Made by a program: the position numbers and the translations under genes. From assembly GCA_002778195.1 (NCBI GenBank), contig PCDI01000001.1:6087338-6151337 (forward strand): a DNA stretch of 64,000 nucleotides, read 5' to 3'. Below are positions 42,621 through 53,821 of this stretch, in pieces (position 1 is the stretch's first letter; each line of letters starts with the position of its first letter). The notes under the pieces were generated by a model that was given only the letters and a program-made list of their open reading frames with translations, did no database searches and was not told the origin of the DNA. Source of the DNA: Raffaelea ambrosiae (Eukaryota > Ascomycota > Sordariomycetes > Ophiostomatales > Ophiostomataceae).

Positions 42621-45600
42621 CTATGCCCCCCCTGCTGGCTCATAGTATTCTGCGAAACGATCCGATATCTCCCAACCTTCGTCAAACCCAATTGCCCAGC
42701 AATATATCAACAGACTCGGGAAACGCCGTGTCCAGAATCCCAGGTAGCCTTCTGGCAAAGGCCCCACAATCTTCTTTAGGGCCTCTGGCATGTCCTCGTA
42801 GTGGTTCCGCTTGTTGCGCAGGGCACGCAGGAGGTCCAGAAGACGCGACCCAGTGTACTTGCGTTGCTTCCCTAGTGAATCGACAAACTCCTTGGGCAGC
42901 CGCCGTAAGAAGTCACCCCGGCACACCTCGTTTGCCTCAGACTCCAGTCGCTGCAATGAGAGCGACGGCGGATCTCTGGGCTCCTTCTCAAAGTGGTCTG
43001 ACACGTCGCATAGGAAGCCCAGACGCTTCTTAGCCGGCCAGAAAAACGGGTGTGCCATGACATCTCTTGCTTTTGGACGTTGTCGCGGGTGTGCGTTCAG
43101 CATGTGCTGAATAAGGTCCTTGGCTTCGTAAGCAAAATCTCCGAGTGCGTCCAATCCATCCAGGTTGTAGTTGTCCTTTCGAATGTTCACCTCCCGCATG
43201 TATCGATCGCCACAGTCAAACGGGTGAGAACCTTTGGTCAAAACATAAAAGAAGACAAGCCCAAGGCTGAAAACGTCGATCGCCTTGGTGGCCCGTCGGC
43301 TCGGCAACCCGTCACGGCCTTCCCCGAACGACGCATGCGATCCGCTCTGTGTTGACACCGCTTCTACCAGCGACGTGCCAGTGTCCCGCGCGTCGTCATC
43401 CAACAGAAGCTCTGGAGCACGCCATCCGCTTGTCCCGGCTGCGTGCGCCGTAGTTGCGCCGAATGAACTCTGGCCACCTTCTAGTTTCTTACACAGGCCA
43501 AAATCAGAGATGAGCAGGCGTGGCTTGCCATCTGCCCCCAGATTGACCAGAATATTCTGTGGCTTGAGATCTCGATGGACAATGTTGCGTGAGTGTAAAT
43601 GGTTCAAGCCACTGGTTATTTGGTACAGGACATTTGGTAAATCTCGTTCGCCTGCTTGGGCAAGATCGCGGAACGCGTAGGGCTTTTCGATTACCTCGGC
43701 CAATGATGCCTGGCAGAGCTCGAGGGCAATGTAATGGAATCCCGCTCGTTGCTGTTGTGCATAGTATCGGATGACTGGTAGCAATCGGTCAGCGCGTGGG
43801 TCTCTATAGGATGGGACAACAAGGCAGGTCAGCTTACCATTTGGGTGGTCATCACTCTCCCGCAAGAGTTTGGTCTCCTGTGAAGCAATGTCGTAAAATT
43901 GGACGAGCATGCGTTTGACGGCTACATCGCGTCCGTCAAACTTTCCTGCAAATACGACAGTACCATTGCTGCCGGTGCCGAGCTCCTGGTCCTCGTTCAC
44001 TTCCAGACTGCCCATTCGCAAGATTGGGCCAGATACCTCTTGGACATTGCTAGGGACCGTCACAATATCAGGCTCAATATTGGCAGGCTTCTCGCCAAGT
44101 TCCTTAGCTTGATCAACCGCCTCGTCCACTGTAGCCCTAGGAGGATCGTCTCCTCGAGAAACAGACCCTTCCGGTTTAGCCTTGTTGCCCTTCCTGTGCT
44201 TGGCACCGCCACGGCGGCCCCTATGGGCCTTTTTCTTCTCCTTCTCTGGAGCAGCACCTTCATTGTCTGGAGTCGGCGTCCGGCTGGAGATCAGTATACC
44301 GCCGGTGGGTTGAGAGCGAGCCATCGGTGTCGCATCTCCAGCATTATCACCTGTGGCGAAGTCGATTCTTGCTTTAGAGTCGAGGTTCGTTTCCGCCTTC
44401 TCGATGTTTTTGGCCACGTTATCTTCGGTCACATTTCTTGGCTCTGCATTGGAGAGTGCCGCCTCGTCGTCGGGTACGTCACCCTCTCGCAGTAGGTCTG
44501 CAGCGTCAGCTGCCTCTTCGGCGTCCAAGGCTGAAGATGATTCGATTGCGAGCCCATTGGAGAAAAACTGCAACTTTTTCTTGCCATACCACCGCCGAAG
44601 GTCTTTCTGGTAGAGGAAGAGGAAGGTGGCAAGGATAACAATGAAAACAGGGTTGCTCAGGAAGTCCAAGACGCTGTTGGCAGCGACCTGTGGAAGCTCC
44701 TTAACTTTTGTAATCAGGGGGGACGGTTCGCTGGAGTCGGGAAGAGTGAGCGGAGCCGTTGACCCGTTGTCGCCCTCCTCGTCAGACACTGTCGAGGGCG
44801 CATCCCGTCCTGGCAGAGCCGGGTATGACCGTGGTGGCGCGCCCAGCAAGCGTCGCGTATAGCCAGTGGGCGCCAAAGAGTGTTTGCCAGCGAGGGCGTT
44901 GCGCATCTCGGCAGGCTCAGTTGCGTGATGTGCATCCCACCAGCCAGACTCGGTACACTCGGCAGACGGAACGTCAACAATAAGAGGATACGAGGTGCCA
45001 GAGAGAGCATACCAGCTACCGCCGACAGTTTCGTTCATGAAGACACTCGTTTTGCGCAGGCGCACAGTCTCGTCATCTTCAGCGGGAGGGGGCGGCTGGG
45101 GGAGAACTGCCAAGTCGGGGTTGCTGCTGGACGGAACACCTGGCGGTCGAGCAATGTCGAAAACACGCACAATAGGGGCGACCAGACGGTGGCTAAATGA
45201 CAACTTGACACTGTCAATGGAAGGGTCGAAGCTCAGCCCGTACACTTCGCCGTTGGGCTTGCCGCTGATGTAGCGGTTGTCGCTGGGTGCCTCATGCTGC
45301 TGGTGCAGATCCTTATCGTAGTTGTTGGGGCCCCATTCGGAGTACTTGAGGGTGGCAATTGTGAGGCCGTCGTTGCGACGCACCACCACCTTATAGTCGG
45401 TGCGGCCTAGAGTGATGGTGCCGCCCGCCGGACAGGCCTCGCCACCGCCGCCATCGCCAAAATCGGTTGGCCGAAGGCAGCTTTCAGGGGCATCCTGAGG
45501 GTTGGCCATGGAGTCGGCATCATTAGAGCCATACCATTCAAGGGGGCGGCCGGTGGTGGCGTCGAGAGTGACCATGGTCGACTCTTTCGTGCCGGTGAAG

Positions 45601-46550
45601 ACAACCGGGTGGTTCCGGTCGTAGTAAGGCACCTGCTCTACCAGCCATTTCATAGTCAGGCCGGTCTCGGCCAGGCCCGAGCTGCCCGGAATCATGAGGT
45701 AAATAGCCCCGTTATGGCTGGGTTCGACGGCCCAGATCCAGTGGTCGAGGGGGGAGAAGGACTCGTCCAGTGACGAGATATTAGAGCGATGGTGCTTAGT
45801 CTCAACGACGGGCTTCTCACTTAAGTTGTGCCAGAGGATCTTCCCCGTCTTGCGGTCAATAGAGTAGAGATCTCCATCGACAGTAGCGAGGAGAACAAAG
45901 TCTTCCACTTCCCAGTCTGCCAGCGACCGCGCAGAATGCGGCGAAGCGAGAGTATGGCCGGAGGCGGCGGCCGAGTCTCGGTACGCTAGAGAAGGTGCTC
46001 GAACGGACAGGTCCGGAGCCACAGTGGTCGTAGATGAAGAGGTGGTAGGAGGGAATTTGCCGCGTTTGCTCGCGTCGCGGTTGACGAAAACAGGGCCCGG
46101 TCGGGCGGGACGTGGAGCGGCGTCGTCAGTTGTAGTCTTCTTGCGCTGCAGCTCCGGGTTCTTCACCGTCAGTCGCGATGCGAGAAGAGGCTCGACTTCG
46201 GCGGGCGAAACATGAGTCGATGCATCTCGCGAGTTGCTATGCTGGCGCTGCTGTCGACGCTTGTCGCCGGACGGAGATGGCGGGCGGCCATTGGTGTTTT
46301 CGCCGTCGGCGTTGTCGAAGACTGAAGCAGAAAATGGCTGCAGAGGCTGACGATCATCGGCTGGCCGAAGGCCGGGATCGCCGGCGTGGTTGTGGGCGAG
46401 TTGATTCTGCTGCTGTTGTTGCTGCTGCTGAGCTTCAACAAGGCGAAGAGCTGGGTTGAACAGGAAGAGGGCGAAGGCGAGGAGGAGTTTGCGCTGGCCG
46501 GCAACGAGGCCTGGTGGCCGTCGCATCATGATATGTGCGCAGCAACGCAA
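42621..46550 (-). CDS. IRE1: Unfolded-protein-response sensor kinase/endoribonuclease IRE1
   Basis: Two exons on the minus strand, 46550-43838 and 43774-42621 (1288 residues). The intron 43775-43837 is 63 nt, in frame and stop-free. Removing it restores HPNVIRYY. Order: signal peptide (about 20-41), luminal stress-sensing domain (about 215-560; LATVDGDLYSIDRKTGKILW), TM (about 628-645; VILATFLFLY), basic linker, kinase (about 845-1140) with GTGSNGTVV, VAVKRM, HRDLKPQN and DFGL, then the KEN RNase domain (RDFLRRLPKE-like GDFLRRLPKEFVDSLG, RALRNKRNHYEDMP). The protein senses misfolded proteins in the ER, oligomerises and cuts HAC1/hacA mRNA. A poly-Gln run follows the signal peptide. An alternative start is the Met-Met at 46529. 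Confidence 0.96.
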   Translation of the reverse strand: MRCCAHIMMRRPPGLVAGQRKLLLAFALFLFNPALRLVEAQQQQQQQQNQLAHNHAGDPGLRPADDRQPLQPFSASVFDNADGENTNGRPPSPSGDKRRQQRQHSNSRDASTHVSPAEVEPLLASRLTVKNPELQRKKTTTDDAAPRPARPGPVFVNRDASKRGKFPPTTSSSTTTVAPDLSVRAPSLAYRDSAAASGHTLASPHSARSLADWEVEDFVLLATVDGDLYSIDRKTGKILWHNLSEKPVVETKHHRSNISSLDESFSPLDHWIWAVEPSHNGAIYLMIPGSSGLAETGLTMKWLVEQVPYYDRNHPVVFTGTKESTMVTLDATTGRPLEWYGSNDADSMANPQDAPESCLRPTDFGDGGGGEACPAGGTITLGRTDYKVVVRRNDGLTIATLKYSEWGPNNYDKDLHQQHEAPSDNRYISGKPNGEVYGLSFDPSIDSVKLSFSHRLVAPIVRVFDIARPPGVPSSSNPDLAVLPQPPPPAEDDETVRLRKTSVFMNETVGGSWYALSGTSYPLIVDVPSAECTESGWWDAHHATEPAEMRNALAGKHSLAPTGYTRRLLGAPPRSYPALPGRDAPSTVSDEEGDNGSTAPLTLPDSSEPSPLITKVKELPQVAANSVLDFLSNPVFIVILATFLFLYQKDLRRWYGKKKLQFFSNGLAIESSSALDAEEAADAADLLREGDVPDDEAALSNAEPRNVTEDNVAKNIEKAETNLDSKARIDFATGDNAGDATPMARSQPTGGILISSRTPTPDNEGAAPEKEKKKAHRGRRGGAKHRKGNKAKPEGSVSRGDDPPRATVDEAVDQAKELGEKPANIEPDIVTVPSNVQEVSGPILRMGSLEVNEDQELGTGSNGTVVFAGKFDGRDVAVKRMLVQFYDIASQETKLLRESDDHPNGKLTCLVVPSYRDPRADRLLPVIRYYAQQQRAGFHYIALELCQASLAEVIEKPYAFRDLAQAGERDLPNVLYQITSGLNHLHSRNIVHRDLKPQNILVNLGADGKPRLLISDFGLCKKLEGGQSSFGATTAHAAGTSGWRAPELLLDDDARDTGTSLVEAVSTQSGSHASFGEGRDGLPSRRATKAIDVFSLGLVFFYVLTKGSHPFDCGDRYMREVNIRKDNYNLDGLDALGDFAYEAKDLIQHMLNAHPRQRPKARDVMAHPFFWPAKKRLGFLCDVSDHFEKEPRDPPSLSLQRLESEANEVCRGDFLRRLPKEFVDSLGKQRKYTGSRLLDLLRALRNKRNHYEDMPEALKKIVGPLPEGYLGFWTRRFPSLLIYCWAIGFDEGWEISDRFAEYYEPAGGA

Positions 46551-49500
46551 TAGCGCCGGCAGGGGCGTTTACGTGGAGATCATTCGAGGAAAATGCATCC
46601 GCTCCTTGCTGATGATGGTTTTGGGTGGAGGTGATGCTCGGTCGTGAGAGCGAGCGTTCCGTACGGGGCGACGTATTCGGGGTAGGAAGGTTGGGTGCAA
46701 CACACACATGAAATCAATAAAATGCAAATCGATGACTGGGTAGAGCGACCGCCTCGATGATAGGACCGATGCTGATGAGATAGGCAGGACGGTGAGTGCT
46801 GGAAAGAGCACAGTTGATGATGCTGCAGGCGAACACGGACTTTTTGTTGTTTTAATATGGAACAGGCGTGGGTGTCGCTAGTCGTAGGTGCGTGTGTTGT
46901 GGGCTGTTTCTGTGGGGCTGGGGTGGGAAGGAACAACTGGTCCAAGGAGGAAAGGGCGATGCGGGCGCCGGACCCACTGCTACACAGGCAGACCTCAAGC
47001 AGGTGGGGGTGATCTGAGGCGTGCTAAGGAGTGACTCGGCAGCCCACGCGAGTCGCACCGCAGTGCAAGTCCCTCTCCAACGCATGTGCAACCTTACTGC
47101 CAGGAATGATAGGGCACAAAGAAACACGGCCTAGTAGCCCATGCACTCAACTGGTAAGAAAGAACCTGCGCTTCACATTTGTTTTGCTTTCAATGCTTCC
47201 CCCTCTGAGACCTCAACCGCACCTATATCTCACGCCCTTTTCTCATGCCCTTCTGACATACGTCGCTGACCGTGCCGTCTACTACATCCATTATCCTCAC
47301 CCATTCCCGTCTGTCATTTTCCCTCATTGTCTGCCCTTGGCGGACCCGCGTCAATTTGGCAGCCTGTGTCGGCCTGTTGGGCTGCTTCGGGCGAAAATTT
47401 CTTGCTTTTTCGCTTTGACGGCTAAAACAAGGGGGTGGCTACTCGTTCGCTCCCTGCATCCGAGTTACACCCCCTGCGGTCCGTAGAGTAGCCTGGGTGG
47501 GTCTGAACTCACAGCGTGTTTTGTGTCGAGGGTTAATATACTCGCACTGTCAGTACCTGCGTAATTGAGCTGCTCATTACAGTTTATCTTCCTGTGGTAT
47601 CACACTGTCCAGTCCTTCCTACCCTGGAGATGACCTTTCAGAAGCCAGAAAAAAAACCCGCGAAGTTACCATGTAACTACTACGAGTACTCGTGTAATTC
47701 ACTACTCCTAGCAGCTTGCCCTTTCCCTGTCGCCAACAGTGCAGGGCATTGCGATTCAGTACCACCGTAGTTGGCCATATTTCAGCGAGCCATGGCCTTT
47801 TATTCCTTCTTCTCCTCCCACTCTATTTAGATTACTTTCTTCTTTTCCTTGCGTGCCAGCCACGTCAGCCTGTTCTGCCACAGGGGCACACCTGCTCCGT
47901 ACACTGACTTTTTTTTTCGTTGGCTCTTTGCATTCCACGAATACCGTGCTGGACACTCGAACAACCATGATTGATGAATGACTGCTGCAACGACCCGCCA
48001 GCCCTCACTAACTAGTTGCATGGTACACTCACGTAAGGCACAATGTCACGAAAGAAGGTGGGGTCGCTGTGATTTGTACTCAGAGAGCATCAGCGCACCT
48101 TGTCTGACCACCCAGTGGCATGTCGACTCTTTGTCTAGGACCACCTGAGACAAATGCGGAGGGGATGGTTTTTACGGCTCCAAACCGTGCTCTGATTTGG
48201 TCTACGGGGTCGTTCTCGTGTCTCACCAATGTCTTCCCTGCGGTGGTCATCTTTGCCGGTTTGCTGGTCCAGCTAGTCGAACGGGCTGGCCGCTCTCGTC
48301 CACCTGTCTCACTCAAAGTGACGCGTAGGACAGCCAGGTGGGCGTTCCACCAAGGAACAAATACTATGTACTTGTCGACCTTCATCTTATCCACCTCCAC
48401 GTAGTGTAACTCTCCCGCACGATTCGGCTGCTTTAGTGCCAGAAATAGATTGCCGGCAGTTCAAGAAACCCACTCTCCACGAATATTGTCTAAAGGTACA
48501 ATAACCGCAGACCTGTCTCGGCACACTTACTGCACTTATTTCATACGCAATGTTCATAGTAGAACTTTATCATCATGCATACTAAGTAAATGTATGTCAA
48601 GGGGAAGACTTGTATCTAGCTAAAGACCATACATAGCACTCGCTAGTACCAGCACAAAGCACCACGTCCTTCCGCAAAAAGTCCCAAGTAACCTTCGAGG
48701 GCGCTAATCGAGCGGCCATGGTTTCAACCAGCGTCACTTCCTCCCTAGTCTGCCTTTATTTATCTATTTATTTATTTTTTGGAAGGGGGGGGGGGTCTAC
48801 ACCGTATTCTCCCTGCCGGCATGACCATGTGCACTCAATGCCGGTCGGGCATAACATAAGAGACCTTTATGCCGTCCCAGATACACCAGGAGGATGCCCA
48901 TCGCCCGAGCCTCGGGATATCCGTGGCTCCCGTAGCAGCTACCTTTTCCGCGTCCACAACTAGAGCGCCCTAGGATATTGAGACCAAATCCCCTGTCAAC
49001 AGATTCCACCTGGGCCGACAGTCTCAAACACACGCCAAGAAAAGCTAGGCAGGTTAACAAGTAATCTTAACAAACAACAAAAAAAGACATAAGACTATCG
49101 CAACATCTTCAATGCTCGAACTTTCTTGTGAATTGATGGCAGGTATCTGGAAAGGGGGGCATATGTAACCCTCACAAAAAGACCGATATGCATCTGCTTG
49201 GCCGTTGACGAGCCCCAACATCCAAGGCGTAGAGAAGAGCAACATAAAGCAACGCAGTGGACTACTATTTAGTTACCTGACGGCTGCACTCGTGCAAGTC
49301 CGGCTACAAGCGCCGGGGTCATCAGAAGCCAGAAAACACGGTTACAAAATAATCTCTTCACGACAATCAAGTAAAATTTTCGTTCAAAGCAACCCTCAGT
49401 CCTCTCCGAAAAAGAACCATCCAAAGTACGGTACACAGTTGTGCATTCGTAATATTTGGTCTAACCCTACGCATTTTGCCTTTTTACTGCTATTCCAAGA

Positions 49501-50401
49501 TTCCCTTGGAAGACCAAGGTTGACGGACAAATGTCTGCATATTAAGCACAAGCAAGTTGGTCCCCAACTGAAGTGTCCGGGGAGGGTATCGTCTGAGTGT
49601 ATCATAACGAGACGTGTCGCGCCAGCTCCTGGTTAATGGTTTCGTGGAATTTAACTAAAGCAGCAGAGGTAGTTGCTAAGCCGCGAGGAGAAATCGAACT
49701 GACTAACTGAAGCAGTTTCTATATCAAGAATGCTTAGACGAGGCTACTCGAGGCATGATTTCAAGTATTGTTAGCTATTTCAAAGTGTGTTTCATCCTAC
49801 CTCAGAGGCAATGTATATGTCCGCTTCGAAAACATTATAATGGTATCTAGAAATATGATACAACAATTATATTTGTTACTTGTGATCGAAAAATAGAAAA
49901 TAAAAATAAAAGATTCTGCCTACGATCCGTACAGTTGTTGGCTTGTATGCGGCACCAAATATTTCAACGCCTGCTTTGCGACTGTTCTTTCTTCTGTCTC
50001 TATCATCCACCCTCTTTGCCGACGGCAGTTCGGTAGGTTACATCTCTAGATATCGTGGCAGGGTTTGTGCTTTTGCTATCGGTCCCTTACCAAAACAGGA
50101 GATACCAGGACAGACTTGTGATAAGACTGCGTCAACTTTCTCCTCTTTTGACCGGAGGTAAGCATCATAAGAGGTTGGCACAATCTTCCTACGGATAAGA
50201 AGAGTGACACACCGGTCGCCCCAGTTCAATGATTATAGATATAGAATTCGTGCAGGGTCTATCTCTGAAACCTATTAAACACTATCCAAGTCCCAGTCTC
50301 TACGTCCTTGTAGTCTTCATTCATACTCTCTCTCTCTCTCTCCCAAAAAAAACAGGGTCTCGAGTTTTGCGCAACACTCTACTTACAGCAACAATACAGC
50401 C
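46551..50401. other. Long gene-poor interval between IRE1 and the permease gene
   Basis: About 3.85 kb. The first part (to about 47100) is probably the IRE1 promoter and long 5' leader. The rest has only short frames. The longest sensible one is 48120-48404 (+, 94 codons; the opposite strand is also open), without a recognised domain. A TTTATTTATCTATT-type stretch with a G10 run is at 48755-48796, and a CT repeat lies at 50323-50341. I see no tRNA or intact transposon. Confidence 0.55.
50323..50341 (+). repeat. (CT)n microsatellite in the permease 5' leader
   Basis: A run of about nine CT units lies 60 bp before the start codon of the permease. Pyrimidine tracts of this kind are common just upstream of fungal transcription start sites. 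Confidence 0.7.
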
Positions 50402-52112
50402 ATGGATGGTGGCAACTACGAAGACCCCGATGACCTTGAATTGGAGGCAGTTGGCTACAGGAGAGAGATGCCAAGACAATTCTCTGTCTTCAGCCTCAGT
50501 GCCTTGTCTTTCACATTGACCTGCACATGGCTTGGATTTGGTTCAGCCGTTGGCACCGCAATTGTGGAAGCATCTGGGGCGGGGTCCGTATGGACACTCG
50601 TTGTTGCGGGAGTAATGACCTTTGTGCTCTCACTGGGTATGGCCGAGATGGCATCAGCCTACCCAGTTGCCGGCGCACAGTACTATTGGTCGTACATGGT
50701 TGCCAGCGAAGAGTACAAGCCATTCTCTGCTTTTGTGTGAGTCTGGATTCTACAACATAGCACTTGTTCTGGTATTCTTCTAACCAACCCCAGCAACGGC
50801 TGGATGAGTATCATTGGGTGGTGGATGGGTGGCACCTCCGTGTCTAACTTTATTGCTTCTATGATACTTTCCATTGTTGTACTCTGGTACCCAGACTACG
50901 GATACAAGCACTGGCATCAGTGGTGTGTCATGGTCGCCCTCATGTGGACAGCAGTCGGTTTCAACATCTTCGGCCATCACCTAATACCGCTGTACAACAA
51001 ATTTATCACATGTGTCTCGGTCCTGGTCTTGATATCCACCACGTTGACCTTGTTTATCTGCGGTCGAAATAATCATGCGTCTGGAAAATGGATGTTCGGC
51101 GATGTAACCACTAGCACAGGATGGTCAAGCCAAGGCTTGGCATTTCTCTTTGCCGTTGTGAACTCGGTGTTCAGTTTCCTGGGGAGTGACTGTGGCGCCC
51201 ACATGTGCGAAGAGATTCCTAACCCAGGAAGAAATGTCCCCAAGGTCATACTGTATCCTTTACTAGGTGGATTCGTAACGGCTTTTCCATTTGCTTGCTC
51301 ATGCATCTACGCGATAACTGACGTCGAGGCGGTCCTGTCTTCCCCAACTGGACTGCCTCTGATTGAGATCTACCGACAAGGCACAGGATCCGACGTGGGC
51401 GCTTCAATACTGACGGGCTTCTTTGCGTTTTGCTTCTTCGGCTGCCTTGCCAGTGTTGTTACGACATCTTCACGCACACTCTGGGCTGTGTCTCGTGATG
51501 GCGCTTTACCCTTTTCAAAGTTTTGGATGAGGGTCAATCACCGGTTCAAGATGCCCGTGAATGCCAGCCTGTTATCAGGTACCTTTGTCACAGTTCGTTA
51601 TTTTCTAAGCTCCCTCAAGCGTCTTTCGTCTTTTACTAACAGAACAGCTGTATGGCCTAATTTTCATCGGTTCTACAACAGCCTTTGCATCTATGGTTAG
51701 CGTCAATATTCTGTACCTACAGACATCTTGCGCTATTCCACAGGCCATTCTATTATGGAGAGGCCGTGACAAAGTTCTCCCAGAAAGATTCTTCTCTCTT
51801 GGGAAGTATGGAGCAACCATTAACACAATATCTGTCGCCTGGGTGGTACTCGTGGACGTGCTTGCTTGCATCCCCACGGCTATGCCAGCAACGCCAGAAA
51901 ATATGAGTTACGTGTCTGCTGTTGCGGTTGGATTTTTTTCCTGTATTCTTGCTCTCTGGTTCTTTTCGAAGCGTGGACGTTTCCATGGTCCATACATCGA
52001 TGAGGAGAAACTAAAAGAGAGGCGTATGGAGGCACTGCACACGGTGGGAATACCAGTGGCTGACGATGAGCAAAACGTGGGAGTGGTTGCATTGAAGAAG
52101 GACCCTTCTTAA
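50402..52112 (+). CDS. APC-family amino-acid / GABA-choline-type permease
   Basis: Three exons: 50402-50736, 50794-51578 and 51643-52112 (529 residues). It belongs to the fungal ACT/GABA-type branch of the APC superfamily: FSVFSLSALSFTLTCTWLG at TM1, SLGMAEMASAYPVAGAQYYW at TM2-3, HMCEEIPNPGRNVPKV between TM6 and TM7, and SSRTLWAVSRDGALPFSKF at TM8. Members import GABA, choline or amino acids at the plasma membrane. At the second splice the acceptor at 51642 keeps frame (SEQLYGLIF); the next AG at 51647 would not. Its neighbour on the minus strand is an (R)-amine transaminase-like gene, followed by a D-amino-acid oxidase. Uptake of D-amino acids or amines is therefore a reasonable role, inferred from context. 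Confidence 0.9.
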
Positions 52113-52464
52113 CGTGCTTTACTTCGGTTCCATTTTTGAGAGCTCAAGATAGTGCTTGGACAGAAGACCAATTTTGATAGACCTAAAATAGTTGACGGTG
52201 CACTGAGTGTTGGTGGTGCGTGTTGAGACCTCCTGCCGTGGTCTCGATACCGGCGATGTTGTTCGTCTTTCTTCAAGCCTGGGAACTCATTCTTTTTCTG
52301 AATATAAGAGAAGAACTTCTGACGGAAGACAACTAGTTGGTTTATTTCAGTACCCGATATAGACAGAAGCAACTGAAAGCATACGAACCGATCTGTCTGT
52401 GGGAATTGGGAAAAATTATGACATCTCGTAAGCGCCACACAACAATTGCAATACCCAACAATAT
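52113..52464. other. Spacer between convergent genes
   Basis: 352 bp between the ends of the permease and transaminase genes; no feature recognised. Confidence 0.5.
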
Positions 52465-53430
52465 CTAGTTGTAGTTAATAATAAAGCTGAATTTATCATC
52501 GTAATGAATCTTCCAATACTCATCCCAGATCCTCGAAGTGACTGGGCCGACTATCCCATTTCCGACTGGCTGTCCATCCAGAGATGTAATAGGCATAATG
52601 CCACCGGCAGTGGTGCACATGAATATCTCGTCAGCCTCGTATGCCATGCTGACCGGCACAAACTCAATGCGAATCTCAAAGCCTAAGATTTCACAAACGT
52701 CTATGACGCTCTTCCGTGTCACGCCCTCAAGCACACCTCTTTCGGGAGAGTAGAGCACGCGGCCCTTGACCAGAACAATGTTGAAGCCCGAGCCCTCTGT
52801 CAGGTTGCTATCGCCGTCTGTCAGGAACGGGTATGCAGCACCCCGATCATGTGCCTCAAACATGGCTCTGGTCAAGTCACCCCATTGCAGATTTTTCACT
52901 GTAGGATCCATACAGCCCGGCGAGGTGCGCTTCACAGTCCGCGCAATGATGGCAGACCCGCTTCCAGCAAGCTGCATACTCGGCTGCATCACCCAGACGT
53001 AAGGCATGATGAACAAGTAGAGGCGGTTAACAAGTTCGTCCGGATCATTACCCCGCACGCCACGAAGACCCCGTGTCACGATGATCTCGATAAAGACATC
53101 ACGGATGCCACTCTTTTGAACCATGTCAATTATAGTCTTCTTGACTTCTTCGCGAGGCATAGGCCACTTCAAACGCATCTTAGCCAGTGAGCGGCTGAAG
53201 CGATCGAAGTGGTCGTCAAGGCGAAAGAGGCGGCCATCCCAGACAGCCGGAACATCGTAGGTCAAATCGCTGTGCATGAAGCCTTCGTCCATAAGCGGAA
53301 TGCGAGCTTCGTGAAGCGGTACAAGCTCCCCATCTACCCAGGCAACGCCTTTCGAAAATGGGTTGGAGCTTGTTTTGAGTCTGGCCACCCGCTGTTGGTA
53401 GGCATCGAACACGGCCTTCATTGTCGACAT
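52465..53430 (-). CDS. Fold-type IV PLP aminotransferase, (R)-selective amine transaminase-like
   Basis: A single exon of 321 residues, starting at MSTMKAVFDAY. It closely follows the layout of the (R)-selective amine transaminases of Aspergillus terreus and A. fumigatus. Shared features are NPFSKGVAWVDGELVPLHEA, IPLMDEGFMHSDLTYDVP, DVFIEIIVTRGLRGVRG, YVWVMQPSMQ, the PLP Lys in DPTVKNLQWGDL, and TEGSGFNIVLVKG. The reaction moves the amino group of an (R)-amine (or D-amino acid) to pyruvate, giving a ketone and alanine. An upstream in-frame Met at 53472 is rejected because the family begins at MST. A branched-chain or D-alanine aminotransferase is the alternative, but it matches those less well. 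No peroxisomal signal is seen. Confidence 0.93.
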   Translation of the reverse strand: MSTMKAVFDAYQQRVARLKTSSNPFSKGVAWVDGELVPLHEARIPLMDEGFMHSDLTYDVPAVWDGRLFRLDDHFDRFSRSLAKMRLKWPMPREEVKKTIIDMVQKSGIRDVFIEIIVTRGLRGVRGNDPDELVNRLYLFIMPYVWVMQPSMQLAGSGSAIIARTVKRTSPGCMDPTVKNLQWGDLTRAMFEAHDRGAAYPFLTDGDSNLTEGSGFNIVLVKGRVLYSPERGVLEGVTRKSVIDVCEILGFEIRIEFVPVSMAYEADEIFMCTTAGGIMPITSLDGQPVGNGIVGPVTSRIWDEYWKIHYDDKFSFIINYN

Positions 53431-53821
53431 GATGGCAATTATTTGAGATTGTACAACTTCTGGAAAAACCAAATGCTAAGTCACGGGAGTTGGACGGCTG
53501 GTGTACTGACTTGGGCACTCTGAGGATGTCTTGTGATGAAGTGATAGGACGAAACCAGGAACGATCAACAGCAGCTCCCCGCAGCTGCAGATATAGGAAA
53601 TGTTTTTTTTTTGGCCGCGGGGATTTGGCTGCTATTTACCTAAACTGAGCAATTTCCAAACTGGGCTGCTCTTATCTCTTTGAAGGATGCGGAACCATGT
53701 TTAGTGGGCAAACGAATGCAATATGATGCAACCAAACCAAAAAAATTGCAGCCGGCCACCACCACACAATTTTGGACTTGTGGCTCTCCGGCTTGGTATC
53801 CCAAAGACTCTCTACCTGATT
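53431..53821. promoter_or_regulatory. Spacer: promoter of the transaminase gene, 3' flank of the oxidase gene
   Basis: 391 bp. A T8 run at 53604-53611 and A runs are present. No operator is evident. Confidence 0.4.

Noticed and set aside
48080..48404. Possible small gene on either strand
   Set aside because: No domain, no start context, no codon bias that I can see; recorded only as part of the gene-poor interval.
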